From Thiofilum flexile DSM 14609 (GTDB lineage: Bacteria > Pseudomonadota > Gammaproteobacteria > Thiotrichales > Thiotrichaceae), in the NCBI RefSeq assembly GCF_000380185.1, contig NZ_KB904752.1:1-64000 (forward strand): a DNA stretch of 64,000 bases. Direction: 5' to 3'. The translations under genes were made by a program, and so were the position numbers. This document shows positions 36,501 to 44,492 of this stretch, piece by piece (positions within the stretch are counted from its first letter, which is position 1; every line of letters begins with the position of its first letter). Under the pieces are notes generated by a model. That model was not told the origin of the DNA. It saw only the letters and a list, made by a program, of their open reading frames with translations, and ran no database searches.

Positions 36501-38009
36501 TTAGGGGATAAAATCACCGCGACCTCAACCATTGCCGCTTCAGGTACTTCTGAGTTTTCTAATATCACTGTGACTAGTTTAGGTAATGTAGCTCCTGATA
36601 TTACTAGTGATGGAGGCGGCGCTACTGCGGCTCTATCAGTGCCTGAGAATCAAACCGTAGCGACCACTGTTACAGCCACTGATGCGAATGGTGATACCTT
36701 AACTTACTCCATTACCGGAGGAGCAGATGCGGCCTTATTTAGTATCGATGCAAGTACGGGGGTGTTAACCTTTATTGCAGCACCTGACTTTGAGTTACCG
36801 ACCGATGCCGATAGTAATAATGTATATGAGGTGCAAGTGACTGTGGATGATGGTAATGGTGAAACCGATGTTCAGGATATAACGATTACTGTGACGGATG
36901 CTGCTGAAAATATTGCTCCAGTGATTACCAGTGATGGAGGCGGAGCAACCACAAGCGTGAGTATTCCTGAAAACACTACCAGTGTAACAACCGTAACCGC
37001 TACGGATGCAAATGGTGATACTTTAACTTACTCCATTAGTGGGGGCGCGGATGCCGCATTGTTTAGTATTGATGCATCTACTGGGATATTAACCTTTAAT
37101 GCTGCACCTGACTTTGAAAATCCGACCGATGCAGATACTAATAATACTTATCTAGTACAAGTGACTGTAAGTGATGGTAATGGTGGGACAGATGTTCAGG
37201 ATATAACCATTACGGTGACAGATATTGCTGAGGATGTCGTGATTCAAGTACGCGGATTCCTACAAGGGCCGTTTAATAGCACGACTGGATTAATGGAGGA
37301 TACCCTACGTACTCTCAGCCTTATTCCAGCTACACAACCCTATACTAATGCACCCTTCGCTTATGGCGGAATGGAGCTAGCTGATAATACCCTGATGGCG
37401 GTTAGTGGTAACGATGCGGTTGTGGATTGGGTCTTAGTGGAATTGCGCGATGCAACTGATCCTACGGTTATTCTGGCGCAACAAGCCGCACTATTACAAC
37501 GAGATGGCGATGTCGTGAAACCTGATACAGGGAGTATTGATTTGACCTTCGCAGGTATGAGTGCAGGTAACTATTACGTGTCGCTCCGTCATCGTAACCA
37601 TCTAGGTGTGATGAGTGCAACGGCGCTTCCCTTAAGTCCTACTCCAACCATGGTCGATTTTACTCAAACTAGTACTATGGTATTCGGTATGGAGGCTCGA
37701 TTACAGGTGGGGAGTATTGCCCTCATGTGGGCAGGGGATGCGAATAAGTCTAATCAGGTTATTTCGAGTGGCCCGAATAATGATACCAGCGATATTTTGG
37801 GGTCAGTATTAATGAGTGTAGATAATACCTTACTCAATAGTAACTTTAGACTAGAAGGCTATCGCGTCACCGATTTAGATATGGATGGCTCAACGCTATT
37901 TGCCGGCCCTGGTAATGATACTAACTTGGTGATGGGTAATGTATTAATGCACCCACTCAATAGCACCTATTCGGCTAACTTTGTAGTGCAAGGAGGCATT
38001 CCTCAATAA
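33543..38009 (+). CDS. Secreted beta-helix/cadherin modular protein, 1488 aa (giant family member 5)
   Basis: This is the tandem paralog of member 4. The signal peptide (cleavage near A39), SdrD-like domain (40-195) and beta-helix (about 200-1010) are nearly identical to member 4 over about 1000 residues. After the helix it has only two cadherin-like repeats (about 1016-1229) and no extra beta-rich module, then the family C-terminal domain (1230-1488, VIQVRGFLQGPFN to GGIPQ). The start MSIKYTLYPF matches MSIKYTLYSL of member 4. Substitutions cluster in a few beta-helix rungs (for example near residues 415-440), where surface variation would be expected. It has its own leader and terminator. 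Confidence 0.87.
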   Translation: MSIKYTLYPFFRGGGGHFSLKPSFLILLLLTFFLSNAYAATTLSGTVFDDPNYGGGAGRSLATSSGLGVSGATIELYDATGTLVTTVTSAGGGAYNFATVDPGDYYVRVVSDSVNASRSGSTGAELGVMTFRTDGTTDVTSEVGGRNPAVADSAANSGTETLNTTTFVLSGGGQAQAVQPITVGATPISGVDFGFNFSTIVNTNNAGQGSLRQFILNSNLLANTGLDQVDNPSDGAPDPAAGVETSIFMIPGSGAHTISLSSILPTITGAATAIDASTQDGVSCSAATRTLTVTLDGTSAGSLVSGLNIDAANVHVRGIAIGKFTESGITGTANADGLVVTCSNLGLAADGTTLLTNTLHGIHAKSGLSGLILGGSSVDDRNIISGNGRNGAFLEGASNAIIDHNYIGTSADGLSARSNNQEGAATYGGVATSTVAATNIMIRNNLISGGSIIVGINVTSGIRLENLSNNITVTGNLIGTNPSGTAALANSGYGIYIQNATDITIGGLTVAERNIISGNGRDGINTRFGTKRVNIYGNYIGVDITGAVALGNTDNGIFLADTQTTNIGNADPSGRNIITGNKISGIRNSASTITTIAGNYIGVDASGTAALGNTLHGIYVQNSIDVTIGGSTVGARNVVSGNKTIGIFLQNSSSTATTTARIEGNYIGLLPDGDTAAGNTQSGIESAWSVGTLTGNVIHNNVISANKTRGIHPVNSANTTITNNIVGLNAAGTAARPNLEHGIDIDIAASNLLIENNIVSGNTKAGIHVLSGTATNSRIINNKIGVAGDGVTAFGNGMSGVWLEGTNSVTVGGSGATDANIIAHNTGDGVSLSGTNNKMNIISRNMIFANSNLGIDLDKNNVTLNDGSALSTGANEGLNFPQFKQVALLGGNLTINGCAPAGATIELFEADVSPTSSSGVAAGSNQIGRTLDYGEGERYLATFVEGVGEEVPTTAIDCATLTDSDANNATGMSVFQWTIPAPSNIVLGDKITATSTIAASGTSEFSNITVTSLGNVAPDITSDGGGATAALSVPENQTVATTVTATDANGDTLTYSITGGADAALFSIDASTGVLTFIAAPDFELPTDADSNNVYEVQVTVDDGNGETDVQDITITVTDAAENIAPVITSDGGGATTSVSIPENTTSVTTVTATDANGDTLTYSISGGADAALFSIDASTGILTFNAAPDFENPTDADTNNTYLVQVTVSDGNGGTDVQDITITVTDIAEDVVIQVRGFLQGPFNSTTGLMEDTLRTLSLIPATQPYTNAPFAYGGMELADNTLMAVSGNDAVVDWVLVELRDATDPTVILAQQAALLQRDGDVVKPDTGSIDLTFAGMSAGNYYVSLRHRNHLGVMSATALPLSPTPTMVDFTQTSTMVFGMEARLQVGSIALMWAGDANKSNQVISSGPNNDTSDILGSVLMSVDNTLLNSNFRLEGYRVTDLDMDGSTLFAGPGNDTNLVMGNVLMHPLNSTYSANFVVQGGIPQ

Positions 38010-38032
38010 AGCACTTGTATTAATAATACAAG

Positions 38033-38066
38033 AAAAAGCCATCTCTAATTTGAGGTGGCTTTTTTA
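38033..38066. terminator. Bidirectional terminator between giant member 5 and the ABC importer operon
   Basis: AAAAAGCCATCTC and GAGGTGGCTTTTTT form the stem, with A and T runs on both sides, so it can end transcription from either strand. A second small perfect stem, CTTGTAT/ATACAAG (38013-38031), lies just before it. Confidence 0.88.
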
Positions 38067-38092
38067 TGGGACTTTGTTCGGTTATGTTCTAT

Positions 38093-39025
38093 TTAACGTG
38101 AACGATGGAAGGGTTTTCCTAATGAAATCGGCGCGTAAAGCTTAATACGCTTTTGGTTCATGGATAAGAATACTAATACTACTATAGTAGCAATATAGGG
38201 CATACTGCCTAGTAAATTAGGTGAAACATTAAATCCTAAACCTTGCACCACTAAATGTAGAATGCTCATTAAACCAAATAAATAGGCACCTAATAATATT
38301 CGTCCGGTTTGCCAACTAGCAAATACGACTAAAGCCAAAGCAATCCAACCCCGCCCAGCACTCATATTCTCAGCCCACATCGGGGTATACGCGAGTGATA
38401 AATAAGCCCCCGCTAACCCTGCCATCGCCCCGCCAAACATCACGGCTAAATAACGGGTTCTAATCACGGGTAAACCGACAGCTTCAGCCGCATGAGGATT
38501 TTCTCCGACAGCTTTGACTATCAGACCTGGGCGTGACCAACGAAAGAACCAATAAACGCCGAGAAAAATAATAAAGGATAAATAAACTAATAAATCCTGC
38601 CCAAAGAGCATTTTACCAATAATAGGTGTATCACTTAGTCCCGCTACATTAATCGGTTCAAAACCCTTAATGGGCTGGCCTACATAACTAGCCCCAATGA
38701 AAGCGGATAAGCCAATACCAAAAATAGTTAGTGCTAAGCCTGTAGCAACCTGATTGGCATTTAAGGTAATGGCGATAAACCCAAAGAGCAGCGACATTAA
38801 AATACCCATTAGCATAGCGAGTAAAACACCAATGAATAAATTACCCGTAGCATAGGCCGTAATAAAGCCTGCCACCGCTCCCATGAGCATCATGCCTTCT
38901 TGCCCTAAGTTTAGTACGCCACTTTTTTCACAGACCATTTCACCTAGAGCGACTAATAATAAAGGGGTTCCGGTGCGTACCATGGCATAGAGCAAATTAC
39001 TCAGCATATTGAGATCAAAGTCCAT
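38093..39025 (-). CDS. ABC importer permease, nucleoside-type (NupQ/YufQ-like)
   Basis: The 310-aa membrane protein has about eight hydrophobic helices. Near the N-terminus it has the family text MVRTGTPLLLVALGEMVCEKSGVLNLGQEGMMLMGA, and in the middle VGENPHAAEAVGLPVIRTRYLAVMFGGAMAGLAGAYLSL. These are marks of the BPL_transp_2 permeases of BMP-type nucleoside importers. Its ATG overlaps the stop of the partner permease by one base. It is the last gene of a three-gene operon (ATPase, permease, permease). The expected BMP-family binding lipoprotein is absent from this window. Confidence 0.9.
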   Translation of the reverse strand: MDFDLNMLSNLLYAMVRTGTPLLLVALGEMVCEKSGVLNLGQEGMMLMGAVAGFITAYATGNLFIGVLLAMLMGILMSLLFGFIAITLNANQVATGLALTIFGIGLSAFIGASYVGQPIKGFEPINVAGLSDTPIIGKMLFGQDLLVYLSFIIFLGVYWFFRWSRPGLIVKAVGENPHAAEAVGLPVIRTRYLAVMFGGAMAGLAGAYLSLAYTPMWAENMSAGRGWIALALVVFASWQTGRILLGAYLFGLMSILHLVVQGLGFNVSPNLLGSMPYIATIVVLVFLSMNQKRIKLYAPISLGKPFHRSR

Positions 39026-40107
39026 TAGTTTGCTCCTTGAGAAAGAGTGGTGGGTTTGGTTTTAATGAATCGATAGCGAATCAAGACATCACAGGCTAAT
39101 AAGTAAAATAACAACATGCCTTGGAATAAGGAGGTGAGGGCAGCAGGAGTGCTGAGCTTAATTTGTGCTAATTCTCCGCCCATATAAATCAGCGCCATTA
39201 ATAGACTAGCAGCTAAAATGCCAATGGGGTGTAAGCGCCCTAAAAACGCCACAATAATAGCAGCATACCCATAGCCGGGTGAGACATTCGGAATCAGTTG
39301 ACCAATGGGGCCTGTCACTTCACAGACTCCCGCCAAGCCTGCCAAACCACCACTGATCATTAAGACTAACCACGTCAATCTTTTCTCTGGGTATCCAGCA
39401 AATTTAGCGGCTTTGGCTTCCATACCCATAACTTTCATTTGAAACCCTAGGAAGCTTTTACTCACCAAAAACCAAACTAATAAAACAGCTATTAATGCTA
39501 AGCCAAAACCAATATGGACGCGTCCGTCTTCCATGAGTGTGGGTAAGGTAGCACCGGCTGAAAAGGCGGCTGATTCGGGAAAGCTATAACCTTCTGGGTC
39601 TTTAAGCGGGCCATGCACGGCATATTGCAATAAATTCAGGGCAATATAGTTGAGCATAATGGTGGTGAGGATTTCATTGGTATTAAATTGTGTTTTGAGA
39701 TAGGCCGCAATGCCTGCCCAAAACATCCCCGCTAATATCCCGCAGATAAGCACTAATACCAGTACCGCTTTTGATTCACTGTCTGGGAATTGTAATGCAA
39801 CCGCACTGCCTACTAATGCGCCCATGAGGAGTTGCCCCTCGGCACCGATATTCCAAATATTAGCGCGATAGGCCACCGCTAGCCCAATGGCGCACAGTAG
39901 AATCGGCGAGGCTTTGACTAACCATTCAGAGACCCCTTGGCTGTCTTGTAGTGGGGCTATTAAAAAAGTGTGCAAGGCGGTTAAGGGGTTATAGCCAAGA
40001 GCGGTAAATAGAATCGCCCCAGTGATTAAGGTCAATAAGCCTGCTAGTACAGGCGATAAATAGACCATGAGCGCGGATGGCTCACGGCGTGGTTGTAGTT
40101 TAATCAT
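39025..40107 (-). CDS. ABC importer permease, nucleoside-type (NupP/YufP-like)
   Basis: The 360-aa inner-membrane permease has about ten hydrophobic segments and the family motifs YRANIWNIGAEGQLLMGAL, TNEILTTIMLNYIALNLLQY and GMEAKAAKFAGY near the coupling region. With the downstream permease it forms the heterodimeric channel of a BMP-dependent nucleoside or purine importer. Its start overlaps the ATPase stop by four bases, showing translational coupling. No truncation is visible. Confidence 0.9.
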   Translation of the reverse strand: MIKLQPRREPSALMVYLSPVLAGLLTLITGAILFTALGYNPLTALHTFLIAPLQDSQGVSEWLVKASPILLCAIGLAVAYRANIWNIGAEGQLLMGALVGSAVALQFPDSESKAVLVLVLICGILAGMFWAGIAAYLKTQFNTNEILTTIMLNYIALNLLQYAVHGPLKDPEGYSFPESAAFSAGATLPTLMEDGRVHIGFGLALIAVLLVWFLVSKSFLGFQMKVMGMEAKAAKFAGYPEKRLTWLVLMISGGLAGLAGVCEVTGPIGQLIPNVSPGYGYAAIIVAFLGRLHPIGILAASLLMALIYMGGELAQIKLSTPAALTSLFQGMLLFYLLACDVLIRYRFIKTKPTTLSQGAN

Positions 40108-41633
40108 GCCGCAGCCTCCTCAGTATTAAAGACTCCTGCCATCCATTGTCCTACTTCATCAATAGTCGCTTGTGCGGTGGGTTTAAAAGGGGATAGTTGT
40201 CCATCAAAGATGGCTCCGATGCGATCGGAGATTTGAAATAATTCATCGGTATCTTCAGAAATCACTAAAATCGCAGCCCCTTGATCGCGTAACTGAATCA
40301 AGGCTTGGTGTATCGCAGTGGCAGCCCCAATATCCACGCCCCAAGTGGGATGGGAGGCCACTAATAGCTGAGGGTTTTGCAGAATTTCACGCCCAATAAT
40401 AAATTTTTGCAGATTACCCCCTGATAGGCTCGCCGCGTGCGCTTGGGCATTCGGGGTTTTGACTTTGTAGTCTTGAATAATCTGTTCGGCAAAGTGTTTG
40501 GTTTTACCAGAGAGCACCATACCGCCTTTAACTAAACCATGCAGAAAGCCCGTGAGTAAGCCATTTTCAGTCAAAGTCATATCGGGTACTGCACCGCGCC
40601 CCAGACGGTCTTCGGGGACAAAGGCCATGCCTAATTGACGGCGCTCGGTGGGGTTGAGTGAACCGACTGCACCTGTGGGAAAGCGGATACTGTCTGCCGT
40701 TGGAGTGAGTGTCTCACCACTTAAGGCGGCTAATAGCTCTTCTTGCCCATTACCGGCAACCCCTGCAATCCCTACAATCTCGCCACTGCGCACCTGTAAG
40801 GAGATATTTTTTAGTGAAGTGCCAAAGGGATCATGTGAAATTTGATTGAGCTGGTGCAGGGTTAAAAAGACCTCACCGCCTTGTTTTTTCTCATAGGTAT
40901 TAGAGACCGGCGTTTCATCACCCACCATCATTTTTGCCATGCTTAAGGTGCTTTCATCGGCAGGGGTACATTCACCCGAAACGCGTCCCCCACGTAGGAT
41001 CGTGGCTTTATGGCATAGTTCTTTTACTTCATAGAGTTTGTGGCTGATGAATAAAATGCTGCAGCCTTCGCTTGCCAATTGGCGCAGGGTGACAAATAGC
41101 GTTTTGACTTCTTGTGGGGTGAGTACCGAGGTCGGCTCATCCAGAATCAGCAGTTTAATGTCTTGGACTAAGCAGCGCACAATCTCAACCCGTTGGCGTT
41201 CGCCAATCGAGAGCGAATGCACCGGACGATGTGGCTCTAAGGCCATACCATAGCGTTTTGAAATGGTGCTAATTCGTTCGGGTAGGGTTTTGATATCACC
41301 GGCCTGATCGCCTAAAGCCAGCGCAATGTTTTCACTCACGGTCAGCGTTTCAAACAAGGAAAAATGTTGAAATACCATGCCAATCCCAAGGCTGCGGGCC
41401 TGGGCAGGGTCACGTATTTGAATGGGGTTGCCTTCCCAAATCATGGCTCCGGTGTCGGGTTTGACTACGCCGTAGATAATTTTCATCAAGGTGCTTTTTC
41501 CTGCACCATTTTCGCCCAAAAGTGCATGAATTTCGCCCGGTAAGATGGACAGATGAATATCGTCATTAGCGAGTGTGCCGGGGTATTGTTTGCGAATACC
41601 CTGTAGCTCTAAACGTGCAGTGGTGGCGGTCAT
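40104..41633 (-). CDS. ABC importer ATPase with two nucleotide-binding domains (NupO/YufO-like)
   Basis: I start at ATG 41633 (MTATTARLEL, 509 aa), which has GGGAG five bases upstream. The 12-codon extension to 41669 has no such site. The first ATPase domain has Walker A GENGAGKST, signature LSIGERQRVEI and Walker B LLILDEPTSVL. The second has a relaxed P-loop (GVAGNGQEEL), signature LSGGNLQKFI and WGVDIGAA, the asymmetric RbsA-like pattern. It powers the two permeases encoded next. The nearby xdhA gene suggests purine uptake and breakdown, but that link is inference. Confidence 0.92.
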   Translation of the reverse strand: MTATTARLELQGIRKQYPGTLANDDIHLSILPGEIHALLGENGAGKSTLMKIIYGVVKPDTGAMIWEGNPIQIRDPAQARSLGIGMVFQHFSLFETLTVSENIALALGDQAGDIKTLPERISTISKRYGMALEPHRPVHSLSIGERQRVEIVRCLVQDIKLLILDEPTSVLTPQEVKTLFVTLRQLASEGCSILFISHKLYEVKELCHKATILRGGRVSGECTPADESTLSMAKMMVGDETPVSNTYEKKQGGEVFLTLHQLNQISHDPFGTSLKNISLQVRSGEIVGIAGVAGNGQEELLAALSGETLTPTADSIRFPTGAVGSLNPTERRQLGMAFVPEDRLGRGAVPDMTLTENGLLTGFLHGLVKGGMVLSGKTKHFAEQIIQDYKVKTPNAQAHAASLSGGNLQKFIIGREILQNPQLLVASHPTWGVDIGAATAIHQALIQLRDQGAAILVISEDTDELFQISDRIGAIFDGQLSPFKPTAQATIDEVGQWMAGVFNTEEAAA

Positions 41634-41758
41634 GCGGACTCCCAGATAAATGAAGGGGGTAGAGCGCAAATGGTAGCAGACTCAACCTAATCAGGGTATG
41701 TGCAAGATTGGTTCCAAAGGGGGAATGAAGTTAAGGTGTATTATAAACGTGGGCTAAG

Positions 41759-43270
41759 TCAATGGATCAGCCAATCTAAACGAAATTTTTTGCACCATGC
41801 TCGAATAATCGCTTGTTCTTCTGGAGTAGTAGAGCGATTGGCATATCCTCGAGCTTGAGTAATTTTTTTATGATAGGGGTGCACCTCAATTGTTATCAGA
41901 CGTTTATTGTTCTTCTGTAGTGAAAAAATGGCGGAGGAGTTGTTTTTACACGAATAGGCGTAGCCTCCTACACAATGGCGTTGGGCAGCTCCTTCTTCTC
42001 GTAACGCGTTTGAATTATTCAACTCCTTAAAAGACCATTGGTTATGATTAGTGGAGTATTCCCAATCCCAGCTATGTTTTTTCCAATTTAAATTAATGTT
42101 ATATGTATATCTATTATAGATAGAGTCATAATAATTATTAGCTCTCTCTAAACAGGCGGCTAAGCTACGCCCTTTCCAACTAAAGGGATCAGCATTGCAT
42201 CTACGAGCTTCTGAGTTTAAATGCATCGCCCAGTCTAAAATAAGCTCTATTTCACGATAGGTTAGCCTAGAATGATGGTGTGTTAACCAATTAATTGTTT
42301 CACACCAAAAATTTCCATAAATATCAGTATTATAGGTGGAGTGGAGATAGGCATTATTTACTATGCAGTTTTTATTATCAGACTGGAAGCATTCCAGCGT
42401 TGCTCTAAATATTTTATTATTTCCGCCTAATGATTTAATTTTTGTATAGTATAGTACAGAGTCAATGGCAATATTAGAGGGTGTTTTAAATAAATGAAGC
42501 TGTAGTTGTTTGGGTAAGGCCCATTTAAACGATTGAGCTGAGCGTGTTAAGCTTCCACCTTGAGCTAATAAAATAAACCAATAAAAATAAAAATTTATAT
42601 CTTTGTCATAAGCGCTAGACCAGATAGAATATAAGCAAGCAGGTATAGGATAGCGACCAAAGACATGATCTAATAAGCTTTCTAATGTATTCCCTTGCCA
42701 AGTATTAGGGGATCTTATCCAAAAATCCCTAAATAAAAGCAAATTTATAACTACATTGGTATTGAGTAATAGAGCAATAGCATGGTACTTATGGGGGTCA
42801 ATAATATTCTCATTAATAAGATCCAAGACTAGATTAAATTCTTGTTCAATTTGTTGCCAATGATTAAATAACTCTATTTCTAATCGGTATGCATTGCGTT
42901 GAATAAAATCACTATCTTCATCATCATGAGTATAGTCTTTAAAGCTAGGATTTAGGGTTTTTAATAAATCACTTAGTATCGGTTTTACAAACTTAGTATC
43001 GACTTGATGAGTCAATTCATACCCAGTATTATCATAATCATAATACCGATCATAATAATAAGGAGATCGATGGTCCCAGTTTTCATAGAGATCGTCATAT
43101 ATTGTTTCATAAAAACATTCATTATCGTGCTTAACTTGCTGGGTATAATTGTTAGACGAGTAATAAAGAGGATCTAGATCAACGCAGCGCAAATAGCCGT
43201 TTTTAAAATCATTTAACCTTAGTCCTATATGGCTATTGTGCATAATTTTACTGTTTTTATGATATTTCAC
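41759..43270 (-). CDS. PcfJ-like domain protein
   Basis: The 503-aa protein is AT-rich and full of N, Y and D, unlike its neighbours, suggesting transfer from outside. The only recognisable part is C-terminal (about 415-490): ALREEGAAQRHCVGGYAYSC, then SAIFSLQKNNKRLITIEV and ITQARGYANR. This is the pattern of PcfJ-type proteins, named from conjugative plasmid pCF10 and common in mobile elements. The N-terminal 400 residues match nothing I know. No signal peptide or membrane segment is evident. Function is unknown, and the conserved H-C/E/Q residues suggest a catalytic site. Confidence 0.7.
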   Translation of the reverse strand: MKYHKNSKIMHNSHIGLRLNDFKNGYLRCVDLDPLYYSSNNYTQQVKHDNECFYETIYDDLYENWDHRSPYYYDRYYDYDNTGYELTHQVDTKFVKPILSDLLKTLNPSFKDYTHDDEDSDFIQRNAYRLEIELFNHWQQIEQEFNLVLDLINENIIDPHKYHAIALLLNTNVVINLLLFRDFWIRSPNTWQGNTLESLLDHVFGRYPIPACLYSIWSSAYDKDINFYFYWFILLAQGGSLTRSAQSFKWALPKQLQLHLFKTPSNIAIDSVLYYTKIKSLGGNNKIFRATLECFQSDNKNCIVNNAYLHSTYNTDIYGNFWCETINWLTHHHSRLTYREIELILDWAMHLNSEARRCNADPFSWKGRSLAACLERANNYYDSIYNRYTYNINLNWKKHSWDWEYSTNHNQWSFKELNNSNALREEGAAQRHCVGGYAYSCKNNSSAIFSLQKNNKRLITIEVHPYHKKITQARGYANRSTTPEEQAIIRAWCKKFRLDWLIH

Positions 43271-43449
43271 AGCCTTACCCTTTGCTTTATACTAACATAG
43301 GTATGAAAGCAACATACGTGCCATATTCTTGTATATTTTAGTTTATTGTTTTTATTGAGTATTTTTAATTTTAAAAATATAACAATGATAAAATCCTATC
43401 ATAAAAAATAGATTTCTATCTGAAATGAGTTTCCATTACAAAGTTCCGT

Positions 43450-43704
43450 TTACAGCCGCCAGTCAATTTCTGCTTGTAACTCTTCTGTACTCTCATAAGT
43501 TTGCAGTTCAACTCCCCATTTGCAGCATTCATATAAAAACTCATAACGATCCATATTGCCGCCGATAAATTCCAATGCCGCACCAGTAGAGAGTCGACCA
43601 TGATGATAAAGATCAATGGCAGTATTAAGCTTAAGTAAGTGTATTAGCTCGGTAGGAGATTGATAGATTAAGTATTTTTCGGGAATATTTAGTGTAAGTT
43701 GCAT
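43450..43704 (-). CDS. UPF0175-family small protein (possible antitoxin)
   Basis: The 84-aa product follows the UPF0175 plan. A short N-terminal strand is followed by a helix-turn-helix-like segment (NTAIDLYHHGRLSTGAALEFIGGNMDRYEFLYECCKWGVELQTY) and an acidic tail. Members are often antitoxins paired with PIN-like toxins, but no such partner is adjacent. An overlapping frame at 43416-43616 is a shadow. A small stem, ATGATA/TATCAT, lies downstream at 43385-43402. Confidence 0.7.
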   Translation of the reverse strand: MQLTLNIPEKYLIYQSPTELIHLLKLNTAIDLYHHGRLSTGAALEFIGGNMDRYEFLYECCKWGVELQTYESTEELQAEIDWRL

Positions 43705-43759
43705 AATAGATTTCCTTGAGTTCTTTATTTTAGCATGACTGAATATCTGGCAGTGAAAA

Positions 43760-44329
43760 TCAACTCATCCCAAAAATATAACCTAAATCAATGCCTTGCT
43801 CCTGAAAGGGTGGAATAAATACCCGTTGGCAATCTTCGCTATTCTCACATTCTTTGGAAAAAACGACGCGGTAATGTTCTCCCGCTAGCTCATAAGCAAT
43901 CAGGGTCTTATTTTCTGGGGAAATAATCCAATAATAAGGGACTTGATAGGTTTGTAAGCGTATTAAGTGCGTTACTAAATCCTTATGCTCATGCCCCGGA
44001 GACGTAATTTCACAGACCCAATCGGGTAAAGTCTCCATAACACCCGCAGGAGGAGTCGGAACACGCTCTTTACGCCAACCGGCTAAATCATGAGTGGGGC
44101 AGTGATGTTGGTTATATCGCACACTAATTTCCGTCACAATCCACCACCCGCCACCATCTTTGCGTCGTTTAAAGGTAGCCATTTCATCCGATAACCCTGA
44201 CTGTGCCAAGGCATGGTTAAATCGTGCCATGGGGCGCTTGACGATTTCACCATTAATTAGCTCAATGCGCTCATCCTTCAATGTGGCGAGTAAAAAGTCA
44301 GCGACAGTTACTAATTGACGGGCTTCCAT
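43760..44329 (-). CDS. Uma2-family (DUF820) putative endonuclease, copy 1
   Basis: The 189-aa protein has the PD-(D/E)XK-like Uma2 fold: ERIELINGEIVKRP, then ISVRYNQHHCPTHDLAGWRKE, PDWVCEITSPGHEHKD, and YWIISPENKTLIAYEL. The catalytic set D...E.(T)S...K is readable around DLAGW, CEITS and HKD. GAGGGGAA precedes the ATG. Uma2 proteins are numerous in cyanobacteria and filamentous bacteria, often near mobile DNA. Their role is unproven. A second copy lies at 47683-48261. Confidence 0.85.
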   Translation of the reverse strand: MEARQLVTVADFLLATLKDERIELINGEIVKRPMARFNHALAQSGLSDEMATFKRRKDGGGWWIVTEISVRYNQHHCPTHDLAGWRKERVPTPPAGVMETLPDWVCEITSPGHEHKDLVTHLIRLQTYQVPYYWIISPENKTLIAYELAGEHYRVVFSKECENSEDCQRVFIPPFQEQGIDLGYIFGMS

Positions 44330-44492
44330 TGGTTATTCCCCTCAGATTGATGTAAGAACAGTATACTGAATGTCATAGGTAACGGGTTCAAGTGAATAGT
44401 ATAGAGGTTCAAGGCACAAAATCTAATTGGCACAACGGTTGTATCTGCGTCATTATTCATGAAGCAGCTAGACAGCATTGAAGGAGTAGGTT

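Noticed and set aside
43416-43616. 66-aa frame overlapping the UPF0175 gene
   Set aside because: It lies in another frame of the same DNA. The 84-aa frame fits the UPF0175 family, while this one fits nothing.
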